DNA of 64,000 nt. Source: Vespa crabro (Eukaryota > Arthropoda > Insecta > Hymenoptera > Vespidae). The notes beneath the pieces are model-generated. The model ran no database searches and was not told where the DNA came from. It worked only from the letters and a program-made list of their open reading frames with translations. Shown piece by piece: positions 1 through 11,969 of the stretch. Both the position numbers and the translations under genes were made by a program. The stretch covers positions 1,540,143 to 1,604,142 of the forward strand of contig NC_060968.1 of assembly GCF_910589235.1 (NCBI RefSeq). Reading direction: 5' to 3'. Position 1 is the first letter of the stretch; each line of letters opens with the position of its first letter.

Positions 1-329
1 AAGATTTTGAAGTGGCACTAGAGATAGAGCCTAGGATGGGTCCACTTCAGTTCTAACGTTCCAACAATGTTGTTTCATTGAATTCTATAAAGTTTTAAAC
101 TCGTCAAGTATAAGTATTGTTAAATATTACTCATTTTCATTTAATTATAGAATTATCATCACTCGATTTTTCCCTCGTATATTATTATTTTATTTTTTAA
201 TGTTATTTGATTTTTTCTCTTTTACGTATTAAAGATGATTATCATTTTTATTCAATATAATTCCAATTGTTATAAGCACAATATTAAAATGATAATGATT
301 ATATGGATCACGTTGCGTGTTCGTCGTTT
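1..329. other. AT-rich spacer
   Basis: I see no gene, RNA or organised repeat here; it is AT-rich with short A and T runs. Confidence 0.6.
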
Positions 330-875
330 TTAATATTAAAAATATTAATATTTATATATTAAAAAATTAAAAAAAAAAACGTTCAATTTATTTTTAAAAA
401 CATTTATATATAAGATAAAAAAAATTCTTGAAAATGTTATATCGCAATCACGTATAACTATTGTTTTATTTCAAATGGATATCAAAATGCATCCACAAAA
501 TGAGAATTTCATGTAAAAACGAATATTTATATTTTTATTATTTATTATTTAAAATAGAAATAAAAAAGTAAAAGAAGTAATAAAAAATTATGTTGCGTTT
601 GTTATTTATAATAATAAAAAAAGTTTATATTTATATATTATAAACAAAAATTAAAAAACGTTTAATTTATTTACAAAACATTTATATATTAAATAAAAAA
701 AAAATTAGAAAATGAAATTATTATACCGCAACCAGACATAACTATAATTTTACTTCAATTAGATATTGAAATACAATTTCATATAAAATTGTAACGTTAA
801 AACAAATGTTCGTTCGTTTATTTTCTTTTCATTATTTATTATTTAAAATTAAAATAAATCAAAAAAAAAAATAAA
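330..875. repeat. degraded direct tandem duplication, offset about 280-295 bp
   Basis: Two copies share a series of landmarks in the same order. ACGTTCAATTTATTT near 379 matches ACGTTTAATTTATTT near 658. ATCGCAATCACGTATAACTA near 441 matches ACCGCAACCAGACATAACTA near 725. TTTATTATTTAAAAT occurs at 541 and 836. The offset drifts from about 279 to 295, which indicates small indels in an old duplication. Confidence 0.75.
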
Positions 876-2164
876 GAAAGTCGAATTCTTTGATATTCAA
901 ATATAATTAGTGCAAATGATGTTCGATCATCTAGTCATATATATATATATATATTTAAACTTTGAATCTCTTAAATCTCTTTGAACTACATAAAAGGAAT
1001 ATGACATTAATGTTTAACTATAACGTTAGATTCGCATAACTACGTGTTGGTGTCATTCTTGTCGCCATTAGCCACGTTGATAGTGACAACGGCCGTATAT
1101 CGAAGAACGCATACGCACGTCGTTACGTTACATTTTCACGAGAACGTAAAGGCCCTAATGGAAGTTACATTAGGACGTACATTGGCACCCTTCGCTTCTC
1201 GTTTCTCCCTACTTCTTCTTCTTTTTTTTTTCTTTTCTTTTTTTTTTCCACAAGTAGAGGAAAGGGCGTTACAACTACCAGTGTAATGCAACGCGTTCAT
1301 ACGAGAACGAGTAGAAACAGCACAGATATCGTTTTTAAAAGCAAGTCGTATCTCTTTTACGTACTTACGTTTATATAAGTATGCGATTTATATATGTACT
1401 TATATGTACGACGCGTGTACAGGGTATCTCATTTGTTGAAACAAATATTTAAACATTTTTGTTCAGTTTCTTTTTTTTCTATTTTTTTTTTTTTTTTGTT
1501 TAACCAATCGACACAGAGAAAAATTTATTTTAATCCACGGGTCTTTCATACGCCACAATTGTATGAATTTTTCTTCTCTTTTTTCTTCTATTTTTTTTTT
1601 ATTTATTTATTTTTTTTTTTAATTTATTAAGGTCACGTTTTGTGTTCGAGATCGAAGAAAGTAGTCGAGGCTTCCTTTTTTATCTTCTCTTTTTTCTGTT
1701 GTTAAATCAAATAGTATACTTTTCTTATCACGATATACGAAGCTCGTAAAAAGAGATTAATCATTTTCTTTTTTAAATTTAAATGAACTTGAACGAAACA
1801 AAAATAAATCATGCTTGAATCGGGAAAATGTAGTAAAGAAGTTAAATTTCTAATAAAAATGATACTCTTTATTAAGTCATGATTGACATTAAGTATATTC
1901 CAATTCAATGGAGAATATTTATCAATTTAAATTTAATCGAGACATCTTGTATATTTGTGTGTGTGTGTGTGTATGTAAGGTATCGAACCTAAAACAGTAT
2001 TAGTTTTAAAGGGGAACAAACGAGAACTCTTTTCGAGACATCGATTCAGATAATTTGATACTTTTGTGTATGGTTTCCAAAGGATTCATGCTTACAGGAT
2101 TACATTCTCGTATTGTATATACTGTTTAATGTTATTAAATACGAACAGACAAACAGTCTCTCTC

Positions 2165-2212
<48 letters not shown>

Positions 2213-2404
2213 ACTCTTTCTCTTATTAACTGCACAAAAAAAAAATAAAATAAAAAAAGAAAATCTAATAAAATTCACGTTAAATTTCTTCTATTAATAC
2301 ATCAAATGAATTTATTGATATTTTAGATGTACTATATATAATATAGATTTATTTCTCTGAAAAAGGAAAAAAGAAAATAAAAGGAAATTTTGTTATTAAA
2401 TTTA
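876..2404. other. non-coding: T-rich tracts and microsatellites
   Basis: The stretch holds a short (TA)n near 936-954, T-rich tracts at 1210-1245 and 1470-1500, (GT)n at 1956-1972 and (CT)n at 2157-2210. Open frames here are translated T-runs (F/L-rich). A somewhat GC-richer part at 1030-1300 carries no recognisable coding frame. Confidence 0.6.
2157..2210. repeat. (CT)n microsatellite
   Basis: About 27 CT units with one CACT interruption near the 5' end. Confidence 0.97.
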
Positions 2405-2407
2405 CGT

Positions 2408-2544
2408 ATTGGAAACACGTTTGCTAAAAATTACCTGTATATATTTATATATTATCTACTTGATCAAATGATAACATATTATTTTACTGAATAAATGAAA
2501 AAAGAAAAAATGTATACATTATAAACATACTTGTTTAAATAGTA

Positions 2545-2585
<41 letters not shown>

Positions 2586-3065
2586 ATATATATATATAAT
2601 ATAAATATAATATATATATATATTATATTTATTAAATTTTTAGTTTATTAAAACGATAGAATATTGTTTTTCTGTATAAATAAAAAGGAATAAAATGTAT
2701 ATGTTATAAATACGATTTGCTAAAAAGTATGTAGTTATATATTATGCACTTAATTAAAACGATGTCACATTATTATTTTCGTGAATAAATAAATAAAAGA
2801 ATATAATATATATATATATATATATATGTTTTAAACACATTTTGTTAAAAATTATTTATATATATTTATATATTATCTAGTTGATTAAAACTGTAAGATA
2901 TTATTCTCTTGAATAAATGAAAAAAATAAAAAGGTATATGTTATAAACACATTTTGCAAAAAAGAAAATATATATATATATATATAATAAATACGTAACT
3001 ATATATATTTATATATTATGTACTTGATTAAAACGATAAGATATTATTTTTCTGAATAAAAGAAA
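2408..3065. repeat. tandem array of about five AT-rich units carrying internal (TA)n
   Basis: Each unit has, in order: an A+T stretch resembling GTTATAAACACATTTTGCTA, a (TA)n or TATATATTTATATATTATC segment, a TTGATTAAAACGATAAGATA-like block, then TTATTTTTCTGAATAAATGA followed by an A/G run. Landmarks recur near 2413, 2519, 2703, 2829 and 2940 for the first block and near 2459, 2645, 2750, 2880 and 3024 for the TTAAAACGAT block. Unit length varies from about 110 to 185 bp, mostly through the (TA)n part. More decayed copies may flank it on both sides. Confidence 0.8.
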
Positions 3066-3599
3066 AACAAAAACAAAAGGAAAAGCAAACAAGAAAAATG
3101 AGAATTACTTCCTATGAATACAATTTACTAAAAACCATCTATTACATTGTTATGAAATTTTATTTATCTGAAGAATAACGAAAAAGAAAAAAGAAAAACA
3201 AAGAAAGAAAGAAAAAGAAACAAGAAATTTAACGAAAGCAAATGCAAGCAAAATGAAGGAATCCAAATATCAATCGAATCTTAAATATCGCTCGAGATAA
3301 GAATGAACCGATCGTATATTATTAACGAATCAAGAATAATACACGAATAGTCAAGAAAGATATACGGACATCGTAATCTCGCGACTTTACGTATCATGAT
3401 TTATGGTTGAAAAAAGAGAAAGTATCAAATCAGGAAGAAGGAGGGAAGGTGGAGGGAGTGCGAGAGAGAGAGAGATGGATACAGAAGAAGAAGAAGGGAA
3501 AAGAAGAGGTGGAGGAGAAAAAAGTTTTGAAGAAAATGCGGGTTGGTCTTAGTTAGCTGGATACACCAATGACTTTTTTCTCACGCCTTCACTTCCTCT

Positions 3600-3652
<53 letters not shown>

Positions 3653-4522
3653 ATGAATGAGACGTACGAGATGAAATTTCATCTTAAAAAGGGACTAACC
3701 GTCGTCGACATTCGTTGAACTTCGAAAGAATTCTGTAAAATCATGGATAAGTAGAGTACTCTGGCGTTGGTAGTAAAGAGGGGAGAGTGACGGGGTGATA
3801 TGAGAAAAGGGATGAAGGAACGAAGGGATGGAAGCGCATCATATCCATGGCCGGAAAAGTTTAAGAAGAAACTGTAACGAAACGCGATAAAGAGAGGAGT
3901 TCAATGGTTCGTAGATTGAGAGAGAGAGAGAGGAGGAAGGGGAGGGGAGGGTTAGGATATGGATGAGGATGAAAGTGAGGATGAGGGTGGATGTGATTGG
4001 ATGTGAAGGGTGGAAGGGAGGACTGGTTGGTAATGGCAAATCGCAAGGATGAAAACTTTTTAATGTGGATCGACTTGCTTATCGCGAACCTCATTCCCGT
4101 GAGAAGAGATTTTATCTTGACGGCAAATTTTAATTCCGTCGATGTCGTCCCTCGTTCCCCGTCCTCTTTCCCCGTATCAATTCCTCTCCTTTACATTTTC
4201 ACGACCATTTCGTTTTTGTATTATCAAATATTATAAAGGGTGAAAGATATATTTACACGAATTCGATTCGATATAAATTTATCGCGGATCAATTTGAAAA
4301 ATTCGTAACGATCAATGTAAACTAATATCATAATGGTGGTTGAAATTAAATCGTTAAAAAAAAAAAAAAAAAAAAGAAATTGAATCGATAATGTAAACAG
4401 AAAAAAAGGGAAGAAAGAAAAAAGAAATACACATCGTTAAGATCTCAATTAGATAGGTATCGTTATATGCGTACATCGCATAATATGAATAACTTGACAT
4501 TATAATAATTAAAATCGTTTAA

Positions 4523-4572
<50 letters not shown>

Positions 4573-4777
4573 ACAATGAACAACTATATTTGATTTGTAA
4601 TTGAATATTTTCTTTTCTTCTTTTTATACTACTATATAATATTCTACTATATAATATAATATAATATTGCAATAACAAAGATGATATTGATACTGATAAT
4701 GACATCGTTTTATTTATTTATTCATTTATTTTTTATTCTGTATATAAAAGAGATGAACATATATTTCTCTCTGTCTG

Positions 4778-4832
<55 letters not shown>

Positions 4833-5000
4833 AAAGGATCGATTTGATATAGAAGTACTGGCTAAAAGGACGATCATTACGATATTATTCGATTGCATAT
4901 ACTCGCTGCAAAATTCTTTGAATATCTCCATATTGGTGACAGGAAAATGGTAAATACACGAATGAAATTGATGATTTGGTTGTAAAGATTGCGTAGAGGG
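3066..5000. other. non-coding: purine-rich and microsatellite DNA
   Basis: It contains A/G-rich DNA at 3420-3530, (CT)n at 3605-3652, GA-rich DNA at 3905-4020, a poly-A near 4356-4376, (TA)n at 4525-4570 and (CT)n at 4784-4830. The stretch 4020-4220 has mixed composition but no recognisable protein and no paired splice sites. Confidence 0.6.
4525..4570. repeat. (TA)n microsatellite
   Basis: An uninterrupted alternating AT tract of about 46 bp, able to extrude as a cruciform. Confidence 0.97.
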
Positions 5001-6968
5001 GAGGAGGGTAAGAAAAAAAAAATAAAAGTGAAAGAAAAAGAAAAAGTAGAAAAGGAAATGTGACTGATGAGAGATAGAAGAATAAAAAAGTTGTAAACAT
5101 GCTTAGGAATAAGCATTGGGATGCCATCGTCGATCGTTGATGCGGCGCCCGTAAATTTTGCGATCTCTTCGAAATCGATTTAAAACGACGAGCCGTAAGC
5201 CAGGCCTGAGATTTTCATTCATGAGCGATGCATTTGTTGAAAGACTGTGTGAATGCATGTGTGTGTGTGTGTGTGTGTATGTATGTGTATGCATATTTGT
5301 GTTTGTGTGTATGGATAATTTGCATTCTTGATTCCAGATAGGTTGAATCATTTTGAACGATCACTATATGTTAGGTATTTTAAATTTGAAATATTTCCTT
5401 GTATATTTACCTTGTGTCCCATTTTTCTTCTATTACAATCAATTATCTTCGATATTTTTAATGATAGAAAAAAATATATCAAAATAAAAGTAAATTAATT
5501 ATTGTTGTTTTTCCCTTCTTTCTTTCTTTCTTCCTTTTCATTTTTTCCTTTTCTTGATTCTTTTTCTTTTTCATTTTTTTCTATTAAATAATCAATTTTC
5601 GTGTACTGATATTAAAGAGGAATTTTTTTACTTTGACACATATTATGCAATTTCGAATGAAAAGAGTAATTTATAATAATTTCATTGGTACACATTGTAA
5701 TACAAAATTATACGTAACAGATTTATTATATATATATTATTATATATCAGATGAACTGATACACTTCATTCGATGAGTTATGAATATTATTTATCGGATT
5801 AAAAGTGTCCATGATGATAATTATTACGATATAAAAATATAAAAATGATATAGAAAATATTACAATAATAATTTGATAATTCAACGTATGTAATTGAAGA
5901 ACTTATTTATGATGAATTTCAATTTTGAAAAATACGTTTGGTGACTTGAAAATCATTTCGATAATTAATGAAATGAAAGAGATAAAAAAGAAAAAAAAAG
6001 CAAAAAAAAAAAGAAACAAAGACAAAGAAAAATAAGAAAGAGAAGAAAAATATTCCAAGTCAATTGAGAAAATTAATGATTAAAAGGAAAAACAGAAGGA
6101 AAAGAGTGGAATGAGGAAGAAGTGGAGGGAGTAGCAAGGGACAAAAATTTTCAATTGCCGACCGTTATATACGGTTCACACTGTATAATCAAGGTAAATT
6201 TTCCTAATTCTTCTCACGTTTAATTTTCAATAGGCAAAGGACGAGTACCCGTCGTCGAAAGAAAAAGAGTCTGTACGAAAGAGGTAAAAGTGGACTGCCG
6301 TAGAAACTCGGTGAGTTCTACGGTGAATGGCCACTATTAAGGAGGAACGTAAAACGCACTATTTTATAGATGTACGAGTTCCATAAATTTTCCACGATGA
6401 TTTTCTATTCGGAACAATCGCGATGCACGCTCTTTGAATATTATGGAACTCGTTGAGAGCTTTAAAACAAGCTTTAACTTCTTCTTCTTCTTCTTCTCTT
6501 TCTTCTTCTTCCACTTCTTCCCTTCCCTCTTCTTTCCATCCCTATTCTCCTTATCCCCTCTACCATCGCTTGTTCTCTCTTTATCTCACTTATCTCTTCT
6601 ATCTTTCTAATAAACTTTTCTTCCTCTTTTTTCTTTTTTCTTTTTTTTTTTTCTTCACATTCGTCTTTCTAATACATGCACCAAAATTAATCGCGTCATG
6701 CTCCGTTCTTCTTCTTTTTTATTTATTTATTTATTTTTGTTTTCTTTTTTTGTTTACTCTCTTTTCTTCTTATAATAAACGAAGAAGAAAAAGAAGAAGG
6801 GAAGAAAATTGTGCAGGTATCTGAAAGGAAATGAAAACGCTAAAAATAAAGTTAAACGAAAAATATTCGTTCGAACGAAATTATAAATCATATGATTTAT
6901 ATGAAACGTTAACAAAAAAAAAAAAAAAGAGAGTACTCTCGTTAATCATTTCTACGAAAAAAATGTTT

Positions 6969-6999
<31 letters not shown>

Positions 7000-7517
7000 T
7001 TATTATAATTTTATTGATCCTCGTGAATGGACGTAAAAGAAAAATTTTTCGAAAATGACTACAAGTTTTTATTAAGACAATTGCAATAATTTCTTTTAAC
7101 GTATTATTCATTAACACCACTCATTGTTCATTTTAATATTCGTACAATATAAAATTTATATTTTACTTTATTTCTTTTTTCATTTCTTTTCTTTTCATTT
7201 TCTTTATATTGTACACTTTCTTCTCTCGAGTGAATAATAGAGAATACTCATTTGAAAATTCATAGAATAATACTCTATTACACCGTTAGAATTCGTATTC
7301 GAATAAAGAGGTCATAGTCGTCAAGCGATTAGACTGAACAAATCAGTGGCCATTAAGTGGTACATGCAAGTACTGTATCGCCCGTCGTAAGCTCGTTAAA
7401 GTGAAAAACCGAGACAGAAAGGATTGAACGAAACATATCGTTATGCGACGCGAGAATACAATGCTTTAAAATTATTCCTCTGGTATTTTGCTTAATGGCC
7501 GTTCGAGTATTAGAGTT
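5001..7517. other. non-coding AT-rich spacer
   Basis: Small islands of mixed composition (5105-5240, 6130-6440, 7300-7510) show no coding frame that I recognise. Simple repeats include (GT)n near 5258-5300, TTC-rich DNA at 6478-6530 and a poly-T at 6968-6998. Confidence 0.6.
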
Positions 7518-7843
7518 AATTCCATCGAATACATGGATTGGAAAAGGATAGAGATTAAAACGTAATCGAAGACAAATGTTTGTAATCGTACTAACTTGTA
7601 GGATGATCTATTTAAATTTCGAAAAATATAATGTCGAAAAGTTCGTTAACATCGTTAACATTTTTATTATTATAATTCGAAATTCCATCGAATACATGGA
7701 TTGGAAAAGGATAGAGATTAAAACGTAATCGAAGACAAATGTTTGTAATCGTACTAACTTGTAGAATGATCTATTTAAATTTCGAAAAATATAATGTCGA
7801 AAAGTTCGTTAACATCGTTAACATTATTATTATTATAATTAGA
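7518..7843. repeat. nearly perfect 163-bp tandem duplication
   Basis: Copy 1 is 7518-7680 and copy 2 is 7681-7843, head to tail. I count three differences: G/A at 7602 versus 7765, T/A near the TTTTTATT versus TTATTATT run, and C/A near the copy ends. The unit begins AATTCCATCGAATACATGG and contains GTTCGTTAACATCGTTAAC. Identity near 98% implies a recent event. Confidence 0.97.
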
Positions 7844-7987
7844 AATATATCGAGGCATTTCTTCAATTTTAATTATTTTTATTTAATAAGAAAAGTAATA
7901 AAGGATTAGAGAAATTAGAAATTAGATTAGACGGATTTGGTCCGGATAAGAGTTTCCATGAATTTTTTTTTGAAACAGATTTATTAA

Positions 7988-8039
<52 letters not shown>

Positions 8040-8520
8040 TAAATATAATAATAATTATAATATATTTATTTATTATTACTATTCTTTTTTTTAGAGAATT
8101 ATTACAGTTATTATTTTTAATTATTATTATGTTTTTCTTTTTTTTAATATATTTTCGTTCATTCCTAAATTTCGTAATGTCCGTAAATATTTTCTTCTTC
8201 TTTCTTTTTTCCTTTTTACAGAGAGATTACATCAAATTAGCGTTCAATCTATTCTACTTAAAATATATTACTTTAAATACATACCTTTCTAACTATTCTT
8301 AATCATAAGTTATCATAAATATTTTTCACTTTTATTTATTTGATCAAATATTTTTTATTAATTAATGATAAGTATTATGTAAAATGAATGATCAGTATAT
8401 TATATGAATATTTTGATCAGTATGAATAATTAAGTGTAATAATTTATGTTACATGTCAATAATTTATGTTACGTCTTGATATTTTATTATAATTATAATA
8501 AAATATTATATAATATAAAT
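7844..8520. other. non-coding with (ATT)n
   Basis: (ATT)n at 7982-8039 is uninterrupted; the rest is AT-rich. A pyrimidine-rich acceptor-like site at about 8205-8220 is followed by 26 open codons, but I do not regard that as a gene. Confidence 0.6.
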
Positions 8521-8852
8521 ATTGATTAAACGTAGAAAAATATTAATCATGTATTTAAAATACTGATAAGATTTTTAAAAATATTGAAGATTTCAATAAA
8601 ATACTGATCAAATATATAAAGATACTAATGATTTATTCAAAATACTGATCAAATTGATATAAAAATACTAATGATTTACTTAAAATAATGATCAAAAATA
8701 TTACTCGTTCAAAAATATTGATGATTTATTTAAAACATTGATTGAACGTATAAAAATACTGATGATTTATTTAGAACATTGATCGAACGTATAAAAATAC
8801 TGATTGATTTATTTAGAACACTGATCGAACGTATAAAAATACTGATTGATTA
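8521..8852. repeat. minisatellite, unit about 41 bp
   Basis: Seven to eight head-to-tail units follow the pattern GATGATTTATTTAAAACATT followed by GATCGAACGTATAAAAATACT. The last three units (from about 8715) are nearly identical; units towards 8521 are more diverged (for example AATACTGATCAAATATATAA). The gradient suggests recent expansion at the right end. Confidence 0.85.
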
Positions 8853-9641
8853 AATAATACCACTCTATTTTTATCTTTCCCTTTTCGTTCTATCATTTCA
8901 CTTTCCTTTGAAATTCTTTAACACCTCGGATTCTATTTAATTCAATTATGTTTGAAAGAAAATAAAAATAAAGAAAAAACAACAAAAGAGATAAATAGAT
9001 AGAGAAAAAGAGAAAGAGAAAGAGAGAGACAGGGAGAAAGTGAGAGAGAGAGAGAGAGATCCCGTGAAGTCTCCTAAATCAAGCGACCTAATTTCCCTTA
9101 ATCTTTATGCCGGTAGTAAAATAACAATTTTGAAGGTGTAGTGGTGGCTTCGCCGACGTGAGCTTAAAACGTAAAAGTAGGGATAGTCGGAGGAGGGTGG
9201 AAAGGGGTAAAATTAATAACGGGACGGAAGGCGTTACCAAAGTGATATGTGCAAAGAGAGAGAGAGAGAAACAGAGAGAGAGAGAGGAAGTGAGAGAGAT
9301 AGAAGTAGATATAGATAAAGCGAGGGTAAGAGATGAGAATAGGGAAGAATATGGGAATGGAATTGGGAGATGAAAATTAAAGATCGAAGAATAATATTAT
9401 TAAATAGATGTTTAATGTTACAACCCCTAATGATAATGAGTATTACTGACCAAGGATATAATAATAAAACATGCGTAACTTCAAAAACGTTCTTGAGAAA
9501 GCAGCGTTGCAACGCTTTTACTTGAAAATCCTTCACGTGATATACCGTCGCGGAGATTATGCGACTATGCCGCAGTTATTGCCGGGACTGAGATAGGGAA
9601 AGAGGGTTGGGAGGAGGAGGGAATAGCGTGGGAAGGACGAG

Positions 9642-9673
9642 CGTAACGTAACGTAACGTAACGTAACGTTACG
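9642..9673. repeat. (CGTAA)5 pentanucleotide repeat ending in a 12-bp palindrome
   Basis: Five CGTAA units (9642-9666) run into CGTTACG, so the last unit forms the perfect palindrome CGTAACGTTACG at 9662-9673. It is CpG-containing, unlike every other microsatellite here. Confidence 0.95.
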
Positions 9674-10968
9674 CAACTGGATACTACTTTCACCCTGTTT
9701 CCGTTTTCGCATGCGTGATTACACACTCTCACAGTACCAGATAAATTACAACGCGTCGAGTTTCAACCGCCCTTCCTCCTACCCTCTTCCCATTCCCATC
9801 TCTCTCAAATCGCTTTCGAAATATTTTTCTTTATTTCTATCTTTTTTATGTTTTTTTTTTCTTTTTTTTTTCTTTTTTTTGTTTAATTGCATTTCGTTCT
9901 TCCTCCAAATTCGAACGAGGAGATATGCGGAAGAATCGATTTTTCTAAATAAATATTATAAAAAGTATTCTAGATAAAAGAACAAAAGAAGAAAAAAGAA
10001 AAAAAAGAAAGAAAGAAAAGAACAATAATAACTAATGTACTTTTATTTTGATATATTTTTTATGATCTCAAAAACGTAATCTTAAGAGTACCCATATATA
10101 TTTATATTTCGTGTGAATACGTGCGTTTATGCGTCTGTATGATATGTATATTTTCTTTTGTCTTTTTTTTTTTAATATATTTTTGAGTTAATAGGTTCAA
10201 TAATCTCGTTGTTCTAAATATTCGAAATTACAAAATATAAAATATTATAAAATAAGAGAATATATAATATAATTGCAGGATTACGTAATATAATTATATA
10301 ATATAAGTGTAGGATCGTTTTCTACTTTTCATATTTTTAATAGAAAATTTGAAAGCTTTTGTTTATAAGTTTTTAGTATCTTTTTTTCTCTTTTTTTTTC
10401 TCTTTTTTCTTCCTTTCGATATATCTTTTACGTCAAGCATGCGATATGAAAATGATATTATTTAGGAAATAATAATCAATATCGTATTTTTGAAATGAAG
10501 GAGGTTTAACGAGCACATTTCTTTTCAAATTCGAAGAAGCTTTTTCTAAAATACGATTCTAAAAAATGCCCTTGTGAAAAGAATAAATATTGCATTTATA
10601 GATTTCATTGAAAGTGATACTTTTTTTATCAATATTTTATTTTCAAGATTAAGTAAAACCGATACAAAATCGATATATTAATTTCATCATTCTGATCGAA
10701 TAAATTTCACGAATATCTTTCTTCTTTTTTTCGAAAAAGGAATCGAAAAGAGAAAAAGAGAAAAAAAAGAGGAAGAGAAAAAAACAATCATATTTTTCTC
10801 TCTCTCTCTCCCTCTCTCTCTCTCTCTTTCGATGCAATACGATTAATACGGATTCTTCATTTTATTATCGAGTACAACAGGAAAGTAAAGTCTAGACATT
10901 CATCGAGTACGTCCATCTCTTTTCTTCAGAAATATAAGTCTACTGTCGATTTTGTATCATAGAAGCAC

Positions 10969-10974
<6 letters not shown>

Positions 10975-11032
<58 letters not shown>

Positions 11033-11056
11033 CTTTCTGTCTCTTTCTCTCTCTTT
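10975..11056. repeat. (CT)n tract decaying into CTCTTT units
   Basis: A pure CT part is followed by repeats with TTT interruptions. It lies about 145 bp from an opposite-phase (GA)n tract at 11199-11250. Confidence 0.95.
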
Positions 11057-11196
11057 GTATCTCTATCCCTGTCCCAATGAAACAAAATGTATCGTTATCT
11101 TCTCTCGTCACGATCTACAGTAAGGATTTTCCTACGTGTCGTATTCATCTCGACTATTTGTTGTATACACACAGATACACACACACACGTAGAGAG

Positions 11197-11198
<2 letters not shown>

Positions 11199-11241
<43 letters not shown>

Positions 11242-11250
11242 AAGGGAGAG
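11199..11250. repeat. (GA)n tract
   Basis: Complementary to the CT tract at 10975-11056, so the pair is an inverted repeat at low complexity. Confidence 0.95.
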
Positions 11251-11529
11251 AACACATATTTTCTCCAAGGGAATACCTTTCCTCGTTCAGCGTCGAGAAA
11301 CTTTGCGAGGTAAAAAAACAAAAAAACCAAAAAAAAAACAAAAAAAGAAATTTAAAAAAAATAAGGGGAGAAAAAAATGGGGAGGGATAAAAAAGAGAAA
11401 ATCTTTGTGACGATGGTTCATGGACCTGGTAACAGAGTGTAGATGGTTTTCTCTTTTACGCACTAACTCCCCCTCCCCCACTACATCTCTTCTCTTTTAC
11501 CAACAGGAATATTTGCTCTCTCTCTCTCT

Positions 11530-11575
<46 letters not shown>

Positions 11576-11943
11576 TCCTCTTCTTTTTCTGTACCTGTCT
11601 CGTACCTTTATCCTATGCAAACAACGACCATGTGAATAAGCTTTTGACCCATTTTACTTCATTTGCTTTAATACCCCTATTCGTAGCCACAGCGGTTTGG
11701 GAAAAACATGGTGGTCCCGTTTATAAGGCTACCATAGAAAAATATCCTATCTTTGCGAGAACGTAGAAGTTGACCGGGCCATTACGTTAACGCAAATTGA
11801 AAAATATGTATGCGAGAAATCGGGTCCCATTATTAATTTCTTGACAAACTTTCATAACCTTTTTGGCGTTATATCAGTAGTACAACAAGATAGACGCCCC
11901 CCGTTTATACTATTGCAATACGCAATACACGTAAATGAGTTTT

Positions 11944-11969
11944 TCACCATGATAGTAAAATCATGGTGA
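11944..11969. other. perfect 10-bp inverted repeat, 6-nt loop
   Basis: TCACCATGAT (11944-11953) and ATCATGGTGA (11960-11969) are perfect reverse complements around AGTAAA. The flanks contain no simple repeat. This could be a regulatory palindrome or a small RNA hairpin; the function is unknown. Confidence 0.85.

Noticed and set aside
8200..8300. Acceptor CCTTTTTACAG followed by 26 open codons
   Set aside because: AT-rich peptide without a domain or upstream exon; consistent with chance.
8521..8852. CRISPR-like regular repeat spacing (also at 39359-40125)
   Set aside because: Units are contiguous and degenerate with no unique spacers, in a eukaryotic-type sequence.
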